DNA of 64,000 nt from Acinetobacter chinensis (GCF_002165375.2 NZ_CP032134.1:372001-436000); one strand, 5' to 3'; positions 54,011 to 62,747 are shown, numbered from the stretch's first letter. Translations and numbers: made by a program. The notes: generated by a model from the sequence alone, not told the origin.

Positions 54011-55039
54011 ATGCTCGATAAGCGTTATCAGGTTTTTATTTCTACATCAGGCAGTGAAATGCAGCCTGAGCGTATGATTCTTGCCCAGACTTTAGTAGGT
54101 ATGGGCTTTTTTTCATGGGGACTTGAACAGCGTACACCACTCAGCACGGCTTTTGCCCGCAGACAGGTGGACGACTGTGATTATGTCGTGATTCTTCTGG
54201 GCAGTCAGTATGGGGAACAGTCTGTCTCAGGTGTGGGCTATATGCATCTTGAATATATTTATGCGGTGACCAAGCAGAAGCCCATGATTGTATTCATGCA
54301 TGAAGATCCACTGTCACGGGATATTTCTTTACAGGATTCGAAGCCTGAACTCAGAGAAAGATTTCAGGAATTCCGAAAGCTTTTACAGCAGGAAGTGGAT
54401 CAGGTTTTTACCTACCGGAGCATGCGTGATCTGGAAATGGCAGTACGTTTTAATATGCCACAGATGCTTGAGCGTTATCCTGTACAGGGTTGGGTGCGTC
54501 CGCAGAATACTCAGGCGCTGCATGATGAGATTGACAGCCTGAAAGCAAAACTTGAACAGCTGGAAACGGAAGCAGGTAAGCGTGAAGTGGATCCATTCCT
54601 GAGCCTGCCTAAAGTCGCCATGCACGAAGACTTTGGTTTTGAATACAGAATGCATGCCTATCAGGATGGTAATTTTAAAGAACTGAAAATCCAGAAAAAG
54701 ATGACCTGGGCACAGTTGCTGGGCATACTGGGTGCGACATTTATTCATCCAACGCCTGAAGAATATTTCTCCAAAAGGATGAATGAATATCTGAATGATA
54801 CCGGACTGAATGATGCACGCAGAGAAATGCCAAGAGCACATGCTGTTGCCCGTTCTCAGATCAATATCCGTGCTTTGCACAGTATTAAAATGCAGATGCG
54901 GCAGAATGAATGGATTATTCAGTCTGGGCGTGATGAGCGCCAGAGAATGCTGTGGCAACTGACTCCAAAAGGACAGAAGCTGCTGGAAAGCAATCTGCTG
55001 GATGCTGATCGGGTTCTACAATTGAAGTCAACGTATTAA
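54011..55039 (+). CDS. DUF4062 domain protein with helical C-terminal domain
   Basis: This 342-residue protein opens with YQVFISTSGSEMQPERMILAQ and then DYVVILLGSQYGEQSVSGVG and YMHLEYIYA. This is the DUF4062 fold, which is related to TIR and deoxyribosyltransferase folds. In other proteins DUF4062 often sits at the N-terminus of STAND/NLR-like or defence-linked proteins. Here a coiled linker (ALHDEIDSLKAKLEQLETEA, about 165-190) joins it to a basic, helical C-terminal domain of unknown type. That domain ends with a winged-helix-like RQRMLWQLTPKGQKLLESN. It lies between murI and hemH. The function is unknown. Confidence 0.75.
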   Translation: MLDKRYQVFISTSGSEMQPERMILAQTLVGMGFFSWGLEQRTPLSTAFARRQVDDCDYVVILLGSQYGEQSVSGVGYMHLEYIYAVTKQKPMIVFMHEDPLSRDISLQDSKPELRERFQEFRKLLQQEVDQVFTYRSMRDLEMAVRFNMPQMLERYPVQGWVRPQNTQALHDEIDSLKAKLEQLETEAGKREVDPFLSLPKVAMHEDFGFEYRMHAYQDGNFKELKIQKKMTWAQLLGILGATFIHPTPEEYFSKRMNEYLNDTGLNDARREMPRAHAVARSQINIRALHSIKMQMRQNEWIIQSGRDERQRMLWQLTPKGQKLLESNLLDADRVLQLKSTY

Positions 55040-55103
55040 CTTGTTTAGCGGAAGTGCAGAAAACTGTTAAAGTAAGGATACTGAACAGATCTGAGAGGAC
55101 TGA

Positions 55104-56117
55104 ATGTTTTCTGCATCCAAACCGAAAGTAACCGTTGTTCTTGCCAACCTGGGAACGCCAGATACACCTGAGGTTCCTGCGGTAAGAAAATTTCTGAAAC
55201 AGTTTCTTTCCGATCATCGGGTGATTGAAATCCCTGTCCCGCTCTGGCAGATTATTTTAAGGCTGTTCATTCTTCCATTCAGACCCCGCAGAGTGGCACA
55301 TGCGTATGCATCCATCTGGTCTGATGACTCACCTATGCGTGAAATTATTTATGCACAGACCGATGCTGTGAGACAGAATCTGACTGCTGCATTTCCTGAA
55401 TTTGAACTGAATGTCGTTCCAGCCATGACGTATGGAAATCCTGGTATTCAGGATGTGCTTGAACAGCTTGCACAGCATCCTCAGGATCACATTGTTTTAC
55501 TGCCTTTATTTCCACAGTATTCTGCAACTTCAACGGCACCTTTATATGATGCTTTTGCACGATGGACGCTGAAACAGCGAAATCTGCCAGGTTTAACCCT
55601 GATCCGTGATTATTTTCAGCATCCGCTTTATATAGACTCTCTGGCTCAGAGTGTCAGGGAATACTGGGCTGAACATGGGCAGGCGGAAAAACTGCTGATG
55701 TCATTTCATGGTATTCCTCAGCCTTATGCAGACAAGGGCGATCCTTATGCAGACCGTTGCAGAGTCACTGCACAGAAACTGGCGGAAGCACTGAATTTGC
55801 AGGACAATGAATGGGCAATCAGTTTTCAGTCCAGATTTGGCAAGCAGGAATGGGTCAAACCCTATACAGATCAGCTGTTGGCAGAATGGGCTGAACAGGG
55901 CGTTCAATCGGTTCAGATTATGAGTCCGGCATTTTCCGCAGACTGCCTTGAAACCCTTGAAGAGCTAGCAATTCAGAATAAAGAGCTGTTTCTGAATGCA
56001 GGGGGTAAGCAGTATGACTATATTCCTGCATTGAATGCCCGGGAAGATCATCTGCAATTGCTCAATTCATTACTTCAGGCTAATCTTGAAGCCTTAAAGC
56101 ACACATTAGCCAATTAA
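55104..56117 (+). CDS. hemH: Ferrochelatase
   Basis: This 337-residue enzyme inserts Fe2+ into protoporphyrin IX, the last step of haem synthesis. The metal-binding His lies in SFHGIPQPYADKGDPY, and the Glu of SADCLETLEEL is the other conserved centre. A ribosome site (GAGAGGA) precedes the ATG. The start ASKPKVTVVLANLGTPDTP is typical. An MBL-fold hydrolase gene follows after 19 bp. Confidence 0.95.
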   Translation: MFSASKPKVTVVLANLGTPDTPEVPAVRKFLKQFLSDHRVIEIPVPLWQIILRLFILPFRPRRVAHAYASIWSDDSPMREIIYAQTDAVRQNLTAAFPEFELNVVPAMTYGNPGIQDVLEQLAQHPQDHIVLLPLFPQYSATSTAPLYDAFARWTLKQRNLPGLTLIRDYFQHPLYIDSLAQSVREYWAEHGQAEKLLMSFHGIPQPYADKGDPYADRCRVTAQKLAEALNLQDNEWAISFQSRFGKQEWVKPYTDQLLAEWAEQGVQSVQIMSPAFSADCLETLEELAIQNKELFLNAGGKQYDYIPALNAREDHLQLLNSLLQANLEALKHTLAN

Positions 56118-56136
56118 AACCCTGAGGTTTAGCCAG

Positions 56137-56781
56137 ATGCTGCAAGTGAAAATTGTGCCTGTTACGGCATTTCAGCAAAACTGTTCCATAGTCTGGGATG
56201 CAGAAACAAAAGAGGCAGTCCTGATTGATGCGGGTGGGGAGCCTGAAAAACTTAAAGCTGAGGTGGAAGCGCTGGGACTGACCGTTAAAGCGCTGTGGCT
56301 GACGCATGGGCATCTGGATCATGCAGGAGCGGTAGGTGCTTTGACGCAGGCGTGGAATGTACCTGTGATTGGTCCGCATAAAGAAGATCAGTTCTGGCTG
56401 GATATGATTCAGGAAGTCTCTGCACGTTATGGTTTTCCTGTACCAGAACCTGTTCATGTCACACAGTGGCTTGAGGGTGGTGAGGTACTGAAACTGGGCA
56501 GTGAAGCGTTTGAAGTCCGTTTTGCGCCAGGACATACGCCTGGTCATGTCATGTTTTATAATAAAAACTATGGTCTGCTTTGGACCGGAGATGTACTGTT
56601 TAAAGGTTCAATCGGACGCACAGACTTTCCTCGAGGGAACCATCAGCAGCTGATTGATTCCATTCACAGAGAATGTTTCAGTCTGCCAGATGAAACGCAG
56701 TTTATTTCTGGACATGGACCGCTGAGTACCATTGGTTTTGAAAAGCTGCATAACCCCTTTGTCGCAGGTAAAGCGGGATAA
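56137..56781 (+). CDS. MBL-fold metallo-hydrolase (glyoxalase II-like)
   Basis: This 214-residue metallo-beta-lactamase-fold protein has the metal motif THGHLDHAG at about 55-63, then GHTPGHVMF and SGHGPLST. This arrangement is that of YcbL/GloB-type thioester hydrolases rather than antibiotic-degrading enzymes. It binds zinc or iron in the cytosol. It is adjacent to hemH and probably shares its transcript, ending at the terminator at 56794. The substrate is unknown. Confidence 0.9.
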   Translation: MLQVKIVPVTAFQQNCSIVWDAETKEAVLIDAGGEPEKLKAEVEALGLTVKALWLTHGHLDHAGAVGALTQAWNVPVIGPHKEDQFWLDMIQEVSARYGFPVPEPVHVTQWLEGGEVLKLGSEAFEVRFAPGHTPGHVMFYNKNYGLLWTGDVLFKGSIGRTDFPRGNHQQLIDSIHRECFSLPDETQFISGHGPLSTIGFEKLHNPFVAGKAG

Positions 56782-56793
56782 GTCAGCTGTGTT

Positions 56794-56822
56794 AAAAAAT
56801 CTGCTTTTGTGCAGATTTTTTT
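56794..56822. terminator. Bidirectional terminator between the MBL gene and yacG
   Basis: AAATCTGC and GCAGATTT form the stem around a short T-rich loop, with A-tract and T-tract flanks. It can end both the plus-strand MBL transcript and minus-strand yacG. Confidence 0.85.
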
Positions 56823-56855
56823 ATTGCCGGAATGTTTGCAGATGCACTACTGCTG

Positions 56856-57041
56856 TCAGAAAAATTCCCGCTCATCACCGCCATCTGCCTGAGGAGCATC
56901 CTGTGTGGGCATTTTATATTCTTCATTTGCCCATGCACCCAGGTCAATCATTTTACAGCGCTCAGAACAGAAAGGTCTGAATTCATTGTTTTCCCATTGG
57001 GACAGTTCGCCACAACGTGGACAAGGGAATGTGTGCGACAT
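56856..57041 (-). CDS. yacG: DNA gyrase inhibitor YacG (zinc-finger)
   Basis: This 61-residue protein has the YacG zinc site C-x2-C (CPRC at 7-10) with C-x3-C (CSERC), followed by the acidic tail DGGDEREFF. YacG binds GyrB and blocks DNA binding by gyrase. It is divergent from the TrmB-like gene with about 80 bp between them. Confidence 0.93.
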   Translation of the reverse strand: MSHTFPCPRCGELSQWENNEFRPFCSERCKMIDLGAWANEEYKMPTQDAPQADGGDEREFF

Positions 57042-57120
57042 GCTGAAATCCTTAAATTGAACAGCAAATCCATTCAGGAATTGCTAAACTTGTGCCGATT
57101 TTAACAAGTTTGATCTGATT

Positions 57121-57765
57121 ATGCCGATTCGTCAATTTCAAGCCCAGCGTATGCAGGCTCCACGTAATTTTCAGCCTGTAGAAAATGCGCCAGTCTGTGT
57201 GGAAATTGGAGCAGGTAAGGGGAAACATGCCTTGCTTTTTTCGGGTCAGCATCCTGAACTGAAACTGATAGCCGTGGAACGAACCCGCGAAAAATTTGTG
57301 GCAATGCAGAAACAGCATGGGCTTGAAGGGCAGCAGAATCTGACACCTGTACATGCAGATGCATTGCCATGGGTGGTGCATGCTTTATATCCGACTCAGG
57401 TGCAGCAGCTGTTTATTCTGTATCCAAATCCGGAGCCGCATAATCCGGCACAGCGCTGGTTAAATATGCCTTTTTTTGAATTTTTATTATCCCGTTTACA
57501 GGCAAATGGCACGGTGACACTGGCCAGTAATATTCCTGAATATATTGAGGAGGCAGAGCAGCAGTTGAAAGCAGTCTGGAAACTGCCTTATGAAAAACAG
57601 ATCATTGCGAGTGACTCAGCACGGACGCATTTTGAGATTAAATATCTGGAGCGTGGTGAGTTGTGCCAGCAGCTGGTCATCTGCAAACCTGAAAGTTACA
57701 GCACCCGTTTTGACAGTTTTCAGCCTTTAAACGGGCAGAATGCAGAGCCAGCAGATGACCAGTAA
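57121..57765 (+). CDS. TrmB-like SAM-dependent methyltransferase
   Basis: This 214-residue protein has the TrmB fold, with SAM-binding VEIGAGKGKHALLFS at about 28-42 and the landmark stretch near 110-135. In tRNA m7G46 methyltransferase the latter usually reads FPDPWPKKRHxKRR; here it is LYPNPEPHNPAQRWLN, so several basic residues that contact tRNA are missing. This suggests a paralogue with another substrate rather than the main TrmB, but a diverged TrmB cannot be ruled out. It overlaps the next gene by 26 bp. Confidence 0.78.
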   Translation: MPIRQFQAQRMQAPRNFQPVENAPVCVEIGAGKGKHALLFSGQHPELKLIAVERTREKFVAMQKQHGLEGQQNLTPVHADALPWVVHALYPTQVQQLFILYPNPEPHNPAQRWLNMPFFEFLLSRLQANGTVTLASNIPEYIEEAEQQLKAVWKLPYEKQIIASDSARTHFEIKYLERGELCQQLVICKPESYSTRFDSFQPLNGQNAEPADDQ

Positions 57766-58978
57766 AAAGGTCGCCATTATTGGGGCAGGTCCAGCAGGGT
57801 TAATGGCTGCTGAAGTACTGAGTCAGTCTGGTGAAGCTGTTGAGATTCATATTTTTGAACAGAAGCCTTCAGCTGCCCGTAAATTTTTAATGGCTGGAAA
57901 GACAGGACTGAATATCTCTCATGCTGAAAATATTGAGCAGTTTATTCAGCGCTATGACTGTCCTGAATGGCTGGCGCCGTGGGTCAGACGCTGGGATGCC
58001 GACTGGATACAGCAGTGGATGGCAGGACTGGGTATAGCCTCCTATACGGGTACATCTGGTCGTATTTTCCCCAATGAAATGAAGGCAGCGCCGTTACTGC
58101 GGGTATGGTTACAACGCCTGAATACAGCAGGTGTGCAGTTTCATTACCGTCATGCAGTCCGGGATTTAAAACAGCAGACTCTGACCATAGAAAATCTCAA
58201 AGATGGCGTGCAGACCTCACAGCTTTTTGATGCCATTATTCTGGCGTGTGGTGCCGTGTCCTGGTCACGCCTGGGCAGTGATGGTGCATGGCAGAAATGG
58301 CTGTCTGCAGATGAAACTGAAGATTTTCAGGCAAGCAATGCTGGGGTGTTACATGACTGGTCTGACTATATGCAGAGTGTCTTTGGTCAGCCTTTGAAGC
58401 GGGTGGATGTCTGGACTGATCCACGGCTGAAAACTCAGGGTGATGTGATTATCAGTCACTATGGCATGGAAAGCGGACTGATTTACAAACAGGGACGGGC
58501 ACTGCGTAACATGCAGAAAAATGGACTCGACCTGCAGCTGTTTATGGATCTGTTGCCTGATCAGAGTGTGGCACAGTTACAGAAAAAACTTCAGCCCTCA
58601 AAGAAACAGTCATTGAGTAATGTATGGCGCAAAGCAGGACTGGACACGGTAAAAGCCAGTCTGGTACGCGAACTGGTGGATAAAAGTCTGTGGCATCAGC
58701 CTGAAGTTATGGCAAAACAGATTAAAAATCTGCAGCTTCCTTTACAGGGTTTCCGTCCCATTGAAGAAGCCATCAGCTGTGCAGGTGGAGTCCGCTCTGA
58801 AGCGCTGACAGAGCACCTGCAGTTAAAGTCCAGTCCATTTGTATTCTGCTGTGGTGAAATGCTGAACTGGGACGCACCGACAGGTGGATATCTGCTGACA
58901 GCCTGTTTTGCAACTGGACGGGCAGCAGGGCATGGTGTACAGCAGGCTTTGTTTATGAATCATCAGAATAAAGATTAA
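57740..58978 (+). CDS. HI0933/TIGR03862-type flavoprotein
   Basis: This 412-residue protein begins with the Rossmann motif VAIIGAGPAGLMAAE and has FLMAGKTGLNISHAEN and, at the end, FCCGEMLNWDAPTGGY. This is typical of the HI0933-like (BaiN/YhiN) flavoproteins, which bind FAD and NAD(P)H. Their reactions are mostly unproven. ATG 57755 is an alternative start 15 bp inside. It overlaps the methyltransferase gene, so the two are translated together. Confidence 0.9.
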   Translation: MQSQQMTSKKVAIIGAGPAGLMAAEVLSQSGEAVEIHIFEQKPSAARKFLMAGKTGLNISHAENIEQFIQRYDCPEWLAPWVRRWDADWIQQWMAGLGIASYTGTSGRIFPNEMKAAPLLRVWLQRLNTAGVQFHYRHAVRDLKQQTLTIENLKDGVQTSQLFDAIILACGAVSWSRLGSDGAWQKWLSADETEDFQASNAGVLHDWSDYMQSVFGQPLKRVDVWTDPRLKTQGDVIISHYGMESGLIYKQGRALRNMQKNGLDLQLFMDLLPDQSVAQLQKKLQPSKKQSLSNVWRKAGLDTVKASLVRELVDKSLWHQPEVMAKQIKNLQLPLQGFRPIEEAISCAGGVRSEALTEHLQLKSSPFVFCCGEMLNWDAPTGGYLLTACFATGRAAGHGVQQALFMNHQNKD

Positions 58979-59041
58979 GTTTTTATTAAGTGTGAAGTGC
59001 TGTGCTAAATTGATTGCTACATAAATCACGGGAAGCGAAAG

Positions 59042-59452
59042 ATGTCTGAAGAAAAAGTGTATGCAGGAAGCTGTCTGTGCGGTGGCTTGCGCTATGAAAT
59101 TCATGGCGAAATTGGTGAAATGGTTCAGTGTCACTGTAAGCGTTGCCGTAAAGCAAATGGCACGGCTTATGCAACTAATGCCCCGATTAACAAAGCCGAT
59201 TTTAAAATTGTGCAGGGTGAGCATTTACTGAAAAAATTTGAATCGACACCGACAACGACCCGCTGTTTCTGTGCAGAATGTGCTTCACCAATTATCAGTA
59301 TCAAAGCTGAAACACCGGGCACCTACAGACTTCGTCTGGGAACACTGGATACACCTCTTGAGCAGAAACCTGTGATGCATATTTTCACGGCATATAAAGC
59401 AGAGTGGGAAAGCATCTGTGATGACTTGCCTCAGTATGAAGAGCGTCCTTAA
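59042..59452 (+). CDS. GFA-family zinc protein, copy 2
   Basis: This 136-residue protein has the same cysteine layout as the GFA protein at 46872-47306: CLCGGLRYE, CHCKRCRKANG and CFCAECASPI. Outside these motifs the two differ widely, so they are not recent duplicates. It is probably monocistronic, with a strong terminator 28 bp after the stop. The reaction is unproven. Confidence 0.88.
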   Translation: MSEEKVYAGSCLCGGLRYEIHGEIGEMVQCHCKRCRKANGTAYATNAPINKADFKIVQGEHLLKKFESTPTTTRCFCAECASPIISIKAETPGTYRLRLGTLDTPLEQKPVMHIFTAYKAEWESICDDLPQYEERP

Positions 59453-59479
59453 GTCTGGCTGTTCGATATTCACAGAATT

Positions 59480-59508
59480 AAAAAAAGGATGCTGATGCAT
59501 CCTTTTTT
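59480..59508. terminator. Bidirectional terminator between GFA copy 2 and the lipoprotein gene
   Basis: AAAAAAGGATGC and GCATCCTTTTTT are perfectly complementary with a 4-nt loop TGAT. It serves converging genes from both sides. Confidence 0.92.
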
Positions 59509-59525
59509 GATGGAGTTTTGAGGGT

Positions 59526-60080
59526 TTATGAAGGATTCTGGGCAGTTTCAGGATATTTTGCACGCCAGGCTTCAAGTTGTTCCTGTGCCTGAATAAAGTC
59601 CCCCAGTCCTTTCACTTTTTCTTCGTCTTTTACTGTGGTGGTTTCAGCGTCATTTTTGTGCTGTTCCACAATGCGGGACTGATTTTCCCAGTAGTTTGCC
59701 ATTAAGCCCTGAATATATCGTCCCTGTTCAGTTTTCAGCTCAAGCTCCTTGAGCATGCTCAGTGCGGAACGGACATTATCACGCTTGCGTTCATATGCAA
59801 ATTCAGGTGTCAGCGTACCGGCATCCTTCATTTTCATGATCTCATCTTCCATTTCATCACTCATCTGGGTGAAACGGTCATCATAGTCGCTGAGCTGGGC
59901 AATATCATGCTGATCATCAGTGGTCTGTGGAAACTCTTTCACAGGGCCGGAAGCCAGTTCCTGCATGACTTTATCTTCAGGTCGAATATCCTCTGTGGGT
60001 TCTGAATTTTTTTTACCGCAGGCACTCAGTGCGATCATGCTCGCCATGATGACAGCAAGAGATAAATGCTTGATGGTCAT
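59526..60080 (-). CDS. Small lipoprotein of unknown function
   Basis: This 184-residue protein has a lipoprotein signal ending in the lipobox SAC at residues 19-21, then KKNSEPTED. The mature part is highly charged and helical (SDEMEDEIMKMKDAGTLTP, LKELELKTEQG), probably a periplasmic coiled-coil-like domain. The signal and length fit a DUF-type lipoprotein, but I do not recognise it. It lies 20 bp after a methyltransferase gene on the same strand. Confidence 0.78.
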   Translation of the reverse strand: MTIKHLSLAVIMASMIALSACGKKNSEPTEDIRPEDKVMQELASGPVKEFPQTTDDQHDIAQLSDYDDRFTQMSDEMEDEIMKMKDAGTLTPEFAYERKRDNVRSALSMLKELELKTEQGRYIQGLMANYWENQSRIVEQHKNDAETTTVKDEEKVKGLGDFIQAQEQLEAWRAKYPETAQNPS

Positions 60081-60100
60081 ATATATTCCAGTCCTTATTT

Positions 60101-60877
60101 TTAATCAATCTTTGTAAAATTATAAGCATAAGTCACGTAAGGAAACGAAATTTCGTCCTGAGGTCTTTTACCGCAGTGCTGAAACACAATGTCTTCAAAC
60201 TGAGCTTTCAGCTGACTTTGTTGTTCCTGTGGCATGGCAGCAATAAAACTTGTGGACAACAGACGTTTTGAAACCACCTGTTCCACCGTTCCTGTCTGGT
60301 GGTGTTCAAACTGATGAAGCGGCTCAGCATGGAACAGAGTCTGATCTGAAAATACATTTTGCCATAGTCCACTGTGAAATCTTGGAGTGTCCTGCTCCAT
60401 TGGTGCAATCAGTTCGGCAAGTGCCTGAACCCAGTCAACACGGGTATCCCGTTGATTCCAGATCAGCCCCAGCTGACCTTTGGATTTCAGTATGCGGTGA
60501 ATTTCAGTCAGTGTGTCCATACTGGCAAACCAGTGAAATGACTGAGCGCACACAACAGCATCAATCGTTCCGGATGCTAAGGGCAAATCATTGCTGAAAG
60601 CCTGTAAAGTGTTAACATCAGGGAAAGCCTGTTTCAGCTGTGTCAGCATTTCTGCAACAGGTTCCACCGCTGTGATCTGTGTTGTGATCTGTTGCAGAGA
60701 GCTTAAGAACTTGCCAGTACCGGCACCCAGGTCTACAACTGATGAATTTTTATTCAGATGAAGCTGGTCTTTCAGCCAGCTGACAATGTCCTGAGGATAG
60801 CCTGGACGCGCCTGTTGATAGAGTTCTGCAGCAGAACTGAAGCCTTTTTGAGCAGCAGGGTGGAGTGATTGTGTCAT
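60101..60877 (-). CDS. Class I SAM-dependent methyltransferase
   Basis: From ATG 60877 the product has 258 residues; an upstream frame to 60919 lies before a plausible site (GGAG) and is less likely. The core shows SVVDLGAGTGKFLSSL and VVCAQSFHWFASMDTLTEI, which resemble tellurite-resistance or sterol-type methyltransferases with the DUF6-like QSFHWF motif. The substrate is unknown. A TetR-type palindrome at 60933-60952 lies just upstream, shared with the divergent hydrolase. Confidence 0.85.
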   Translation of the reverse strand: MTQSLHPAAQKGFSSAAELYQQARPGYPQDIVSWLKDQLHLNKNSSVVDLGAGTGKFLSSLQQITTQITAVEPVAEMLTQLKQAFPDVNTLQAFSNDLPLASGTIDAVVCAQSFHWFASMDTLTEIHRILKSKGQLGLIWNQRDTRVDWVQALAELIAPMEQDTPRFHSGLWQNVFSDQTLFHAEPLHQFEHHQTGTVEQVVSKRLLSTSFIAAMPQEQQSQLKAQFEDIVFQHCGKRPQDEISFPYVTYAYNFTKID

Positions 60878-60932
60878 ATTTTGCGCTTTTTTATCTCCGG
60901 GGCATCTATAAAATAGCACATTCAGTTCTGAT

Positions 60933-60952
60933 AAATAGACCGTGGTCTATTT
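60933..60952. promoter_or_regulatory. Palindromic operator candidate between methyltransferase and hydrolase
   Basis: AAATAGACC-GT-GGTCTATTT is a perfect palindrome with 9-bp arms. The TAGACC/GGTCTA core is like the sites of NemR and other TetR-family repressors, though the spacing is shorter. It lies in the middle of the short divergent region, so it could govern both genes. No TetR-type regulator is in the window, so it would act from elsewhere. Confidence 0.6.
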
Positions 60953-61000
60953 GTTCAATCGAAAAGGAAAATTAAAGGGCCGCTTATAGTCGGTGTGGGT

Positions 61001-62263
61001 ATGGAAAAACACATTATTTTTGAAGACGAACATATCAGAGCAATCTATTTACAGGGAAACTCTGACACCTTAGTCCTGTCCTTTGGTGACCTGATTACAC
61101 GTGCTAAAGGGCTTTCGATTAACGCAGAAAAGTCTTTGATGAAATATGATTATGCTGTGGTGGGTATTATGCCTAAGCAGAAATCATGGTTTCCTGCATC
61201 CAGTATATCGGCACTGATGGAACATTTGAGCCCGATTCTGAGCCAGTTTAAAAATATCGTCGGATATGGTGGCTCCATGGGTGGATATGCTGCAATTAAG
61301 TATGCACGTGTCCTGAAAATGAACCGTGTGGTTGCGATGGTGCCACAGTATTCCATTAATCCTGCTGAAGTGGATGATAAACGCTATACCGATTTCTATG
61401 ATGAAACGCTTAATGCAGACATGCGGATTCAGGCTCAGGACATTGTGAGTGATTGTGAATACATCATTGTTTATGATCCTTATTTTGAAAATGATAAAGA
61501 GCATTATTTAAAAATCAAACCGCTGATTCCTCAGTTACACACACTGCATCTGCCTTATACAGGGCATGATGTCATTGCTGTGCTGGCAAACTCTGCGTTG
61601 CTGCATGACTTTATTGAACATCCTTACGATCAGACCTATTTTTATAAGCAGATCCGTGAGGTGAAGAAAAACAGCAAGTTTTATTACCGCAGTGTGATTG
61701 CCCATTTACTGGGGACACATAACGAAGCCCTCGGGAAAATTCTAAAAGGGACTGATATTCAGCTGGATAGTAACTTTTTTGATGCAAGTCTGAAACAGAC
61801 CATCACCCGTATTCTGCTGACCAATAAACGGGTGGATGAACAGGATTTACAGAAACTGGGCATTCAGGTCAATTTTGCTTTTGAAGACAGAATGCAGCTC
61901 AAAGATAGCTTTGGCAATATTCTGGTTTTCAATGTCATTACTCAGAAACTGGAAAGTTATGATCAGCAGGTCATTGATGTCAATGGAAAATATATTATTC
62001 CATTGCATGTGGAAAACAGTGGTCTGGCACAGGTGGAAATTAAAAAGCAGAATTATCTGATCTGTATGAATGACCGCCGTGTGACCAAGTTATTTAAACA
62101 GGATGAAGCACTGTCTCTGGATATGAATCCGATTGTGATTAAAAAGACGCCTGACTTTTATGTGCTGAGTTATAAAAACTTTTATATGAGTTGTGATATT
62201 CAAGGTCAAGTCAGCTTTGATGATGAAAGTCTGAATGAGTTCTGTCATTTTAAGATAGCTTAG
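61001..62263 (+). CDS. Alpha/beta-hydrolase-like protein with extra C-terminal domain
   Basis: From ATG 61001 the product has 420 residues; GTG 60995 is equally possible. The first 200 residues look like an alpha/beta hydrolase. The nucleophile elbow is GYGGSMGGYAAIKYA (Ser about 92), an acid candidate is in YDPYFEND, and the His is in LPYTGHDVIAVL. The last 200 residues form a beta-rich domain of unknown type with paired acidic strands (QQVIDVNGKYIIPLHVENS). I know no family that combines the two in this way. The substrate is unknown; it may act on a lipid or glycan. It is divergent from a methyltransferase. Confidence 0.72.
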   Translation: MEKHIIFEDEHIRAIYLQGNSDTLVLSFGDLITRAKGLSINAEKSLMKYDYAVVGIMPKQKSWFPASSISALMEHLSPILSQFKNIVGYGGSMGGYAAIKYARVLKMNRVVAMVPQYSINPAEVDDKRYTDFYDETLNADMRIQAQDIVSDCEYIIVYDPYFENDKEHYLKIKPLIPQLHTLHLPYTGHDVIAVLANSALLHDFIEHPYDQTYFYKQIREVKKNSKFYYRSVIAHLLGTHNEALGKILKGTDIQLDSNFFDASLKQTITRILLTNKRVDEQDLQKLGIQVNFAFEDRMQLKDSFGNILVFNVITQKLESYDQQVIDVNGKYIIPLHVENSGLAQVEIKKQNYLICMNDRRVTKLFKQDEALSLDMNPIVIKKTPDFYVLSYKNFYMSCDIQGQVSFDDESLNEFCHFKIA

Positions 62264-62315
62264 ATTGATTGATCACGATTCATTTTCCTGGATTTAAAAT
62301 GTTTAAATCAATATT

Positions 62316-62345
62316 GCACAGTTAAGTACATTTCTTTAACTGTGC
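62316..62345. terminator. Hairpin between the hydrolase and the small exported protein gene
   Basis: GCACAGTTAA and TTAACTGTGC form a perfect 10-bp stem; the left arm includes the minus-strand stop codon. Only short T tracts flank it, so it is a weak terminator at best. Confidence 0.4.
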
Positions 62346-62747
62346 TTTAGGAAAGAGGGCTTTGTATTCATTAAAATCCTGTTGCATCTCTGAATCTTTA
62401 AGTGAGTAGACAGCACTTGAAGCGGGATAGATTTTAGTGACAGCGTCTAAAGACCCTTCAAGATCTTTTTTATATTCATAACGTAATGTTTTTTCAGTCG
62501 CTTTGTATAAAGTTTGGGTGTTGAAATAGTAGTTACAGATTTTCTGTTCAAACGATAAAAAGAAATGTGCTTCAATACGACAACCTTGTTCTATTTTGAT
62601 GAGTTTGAAGGTATTACCTTCATGTGTCTGGTATTCTTCGAGATTGCTTAAGGATTGTAGTATTTTTTCAGCAGCACTGACAGTTGTTGAAATTGTGCAA
62701 AAGCAGAAGATTAGAATTGTTAATTGTCTGAATATTTTTAATGTCAT
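62322..62747 (-). CDS. Small exported protein of unknown function
   Basis: From ATG 62747 the product has 141 residues, with a signal peptide (MTLKIFRQLTILIFCFCTIS then TTVSA). The longer frame to 62828 would run through the terminator of the desaturase gene, so I reject it. The mature part is charged and has three cysteines (GCRIEA, KICNYYF and LKKCT), possibly in disulfides. The ribosome site is weak. No family recognised. Confidence 0.65.
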   Translation of the reverse strand: MTLKIFRQLTILIFCFCTISTTVSAAEKILQSLSNLEEYQTHEGNTFKLIKIEQGCRIEAHFFLSFEQKICNYYFNTQTLYKATEKTLRYEYKKDLEGSLDAVTKIYPASSAVYSLKDSEMQQDFNEYKALFPKAQLKKCT

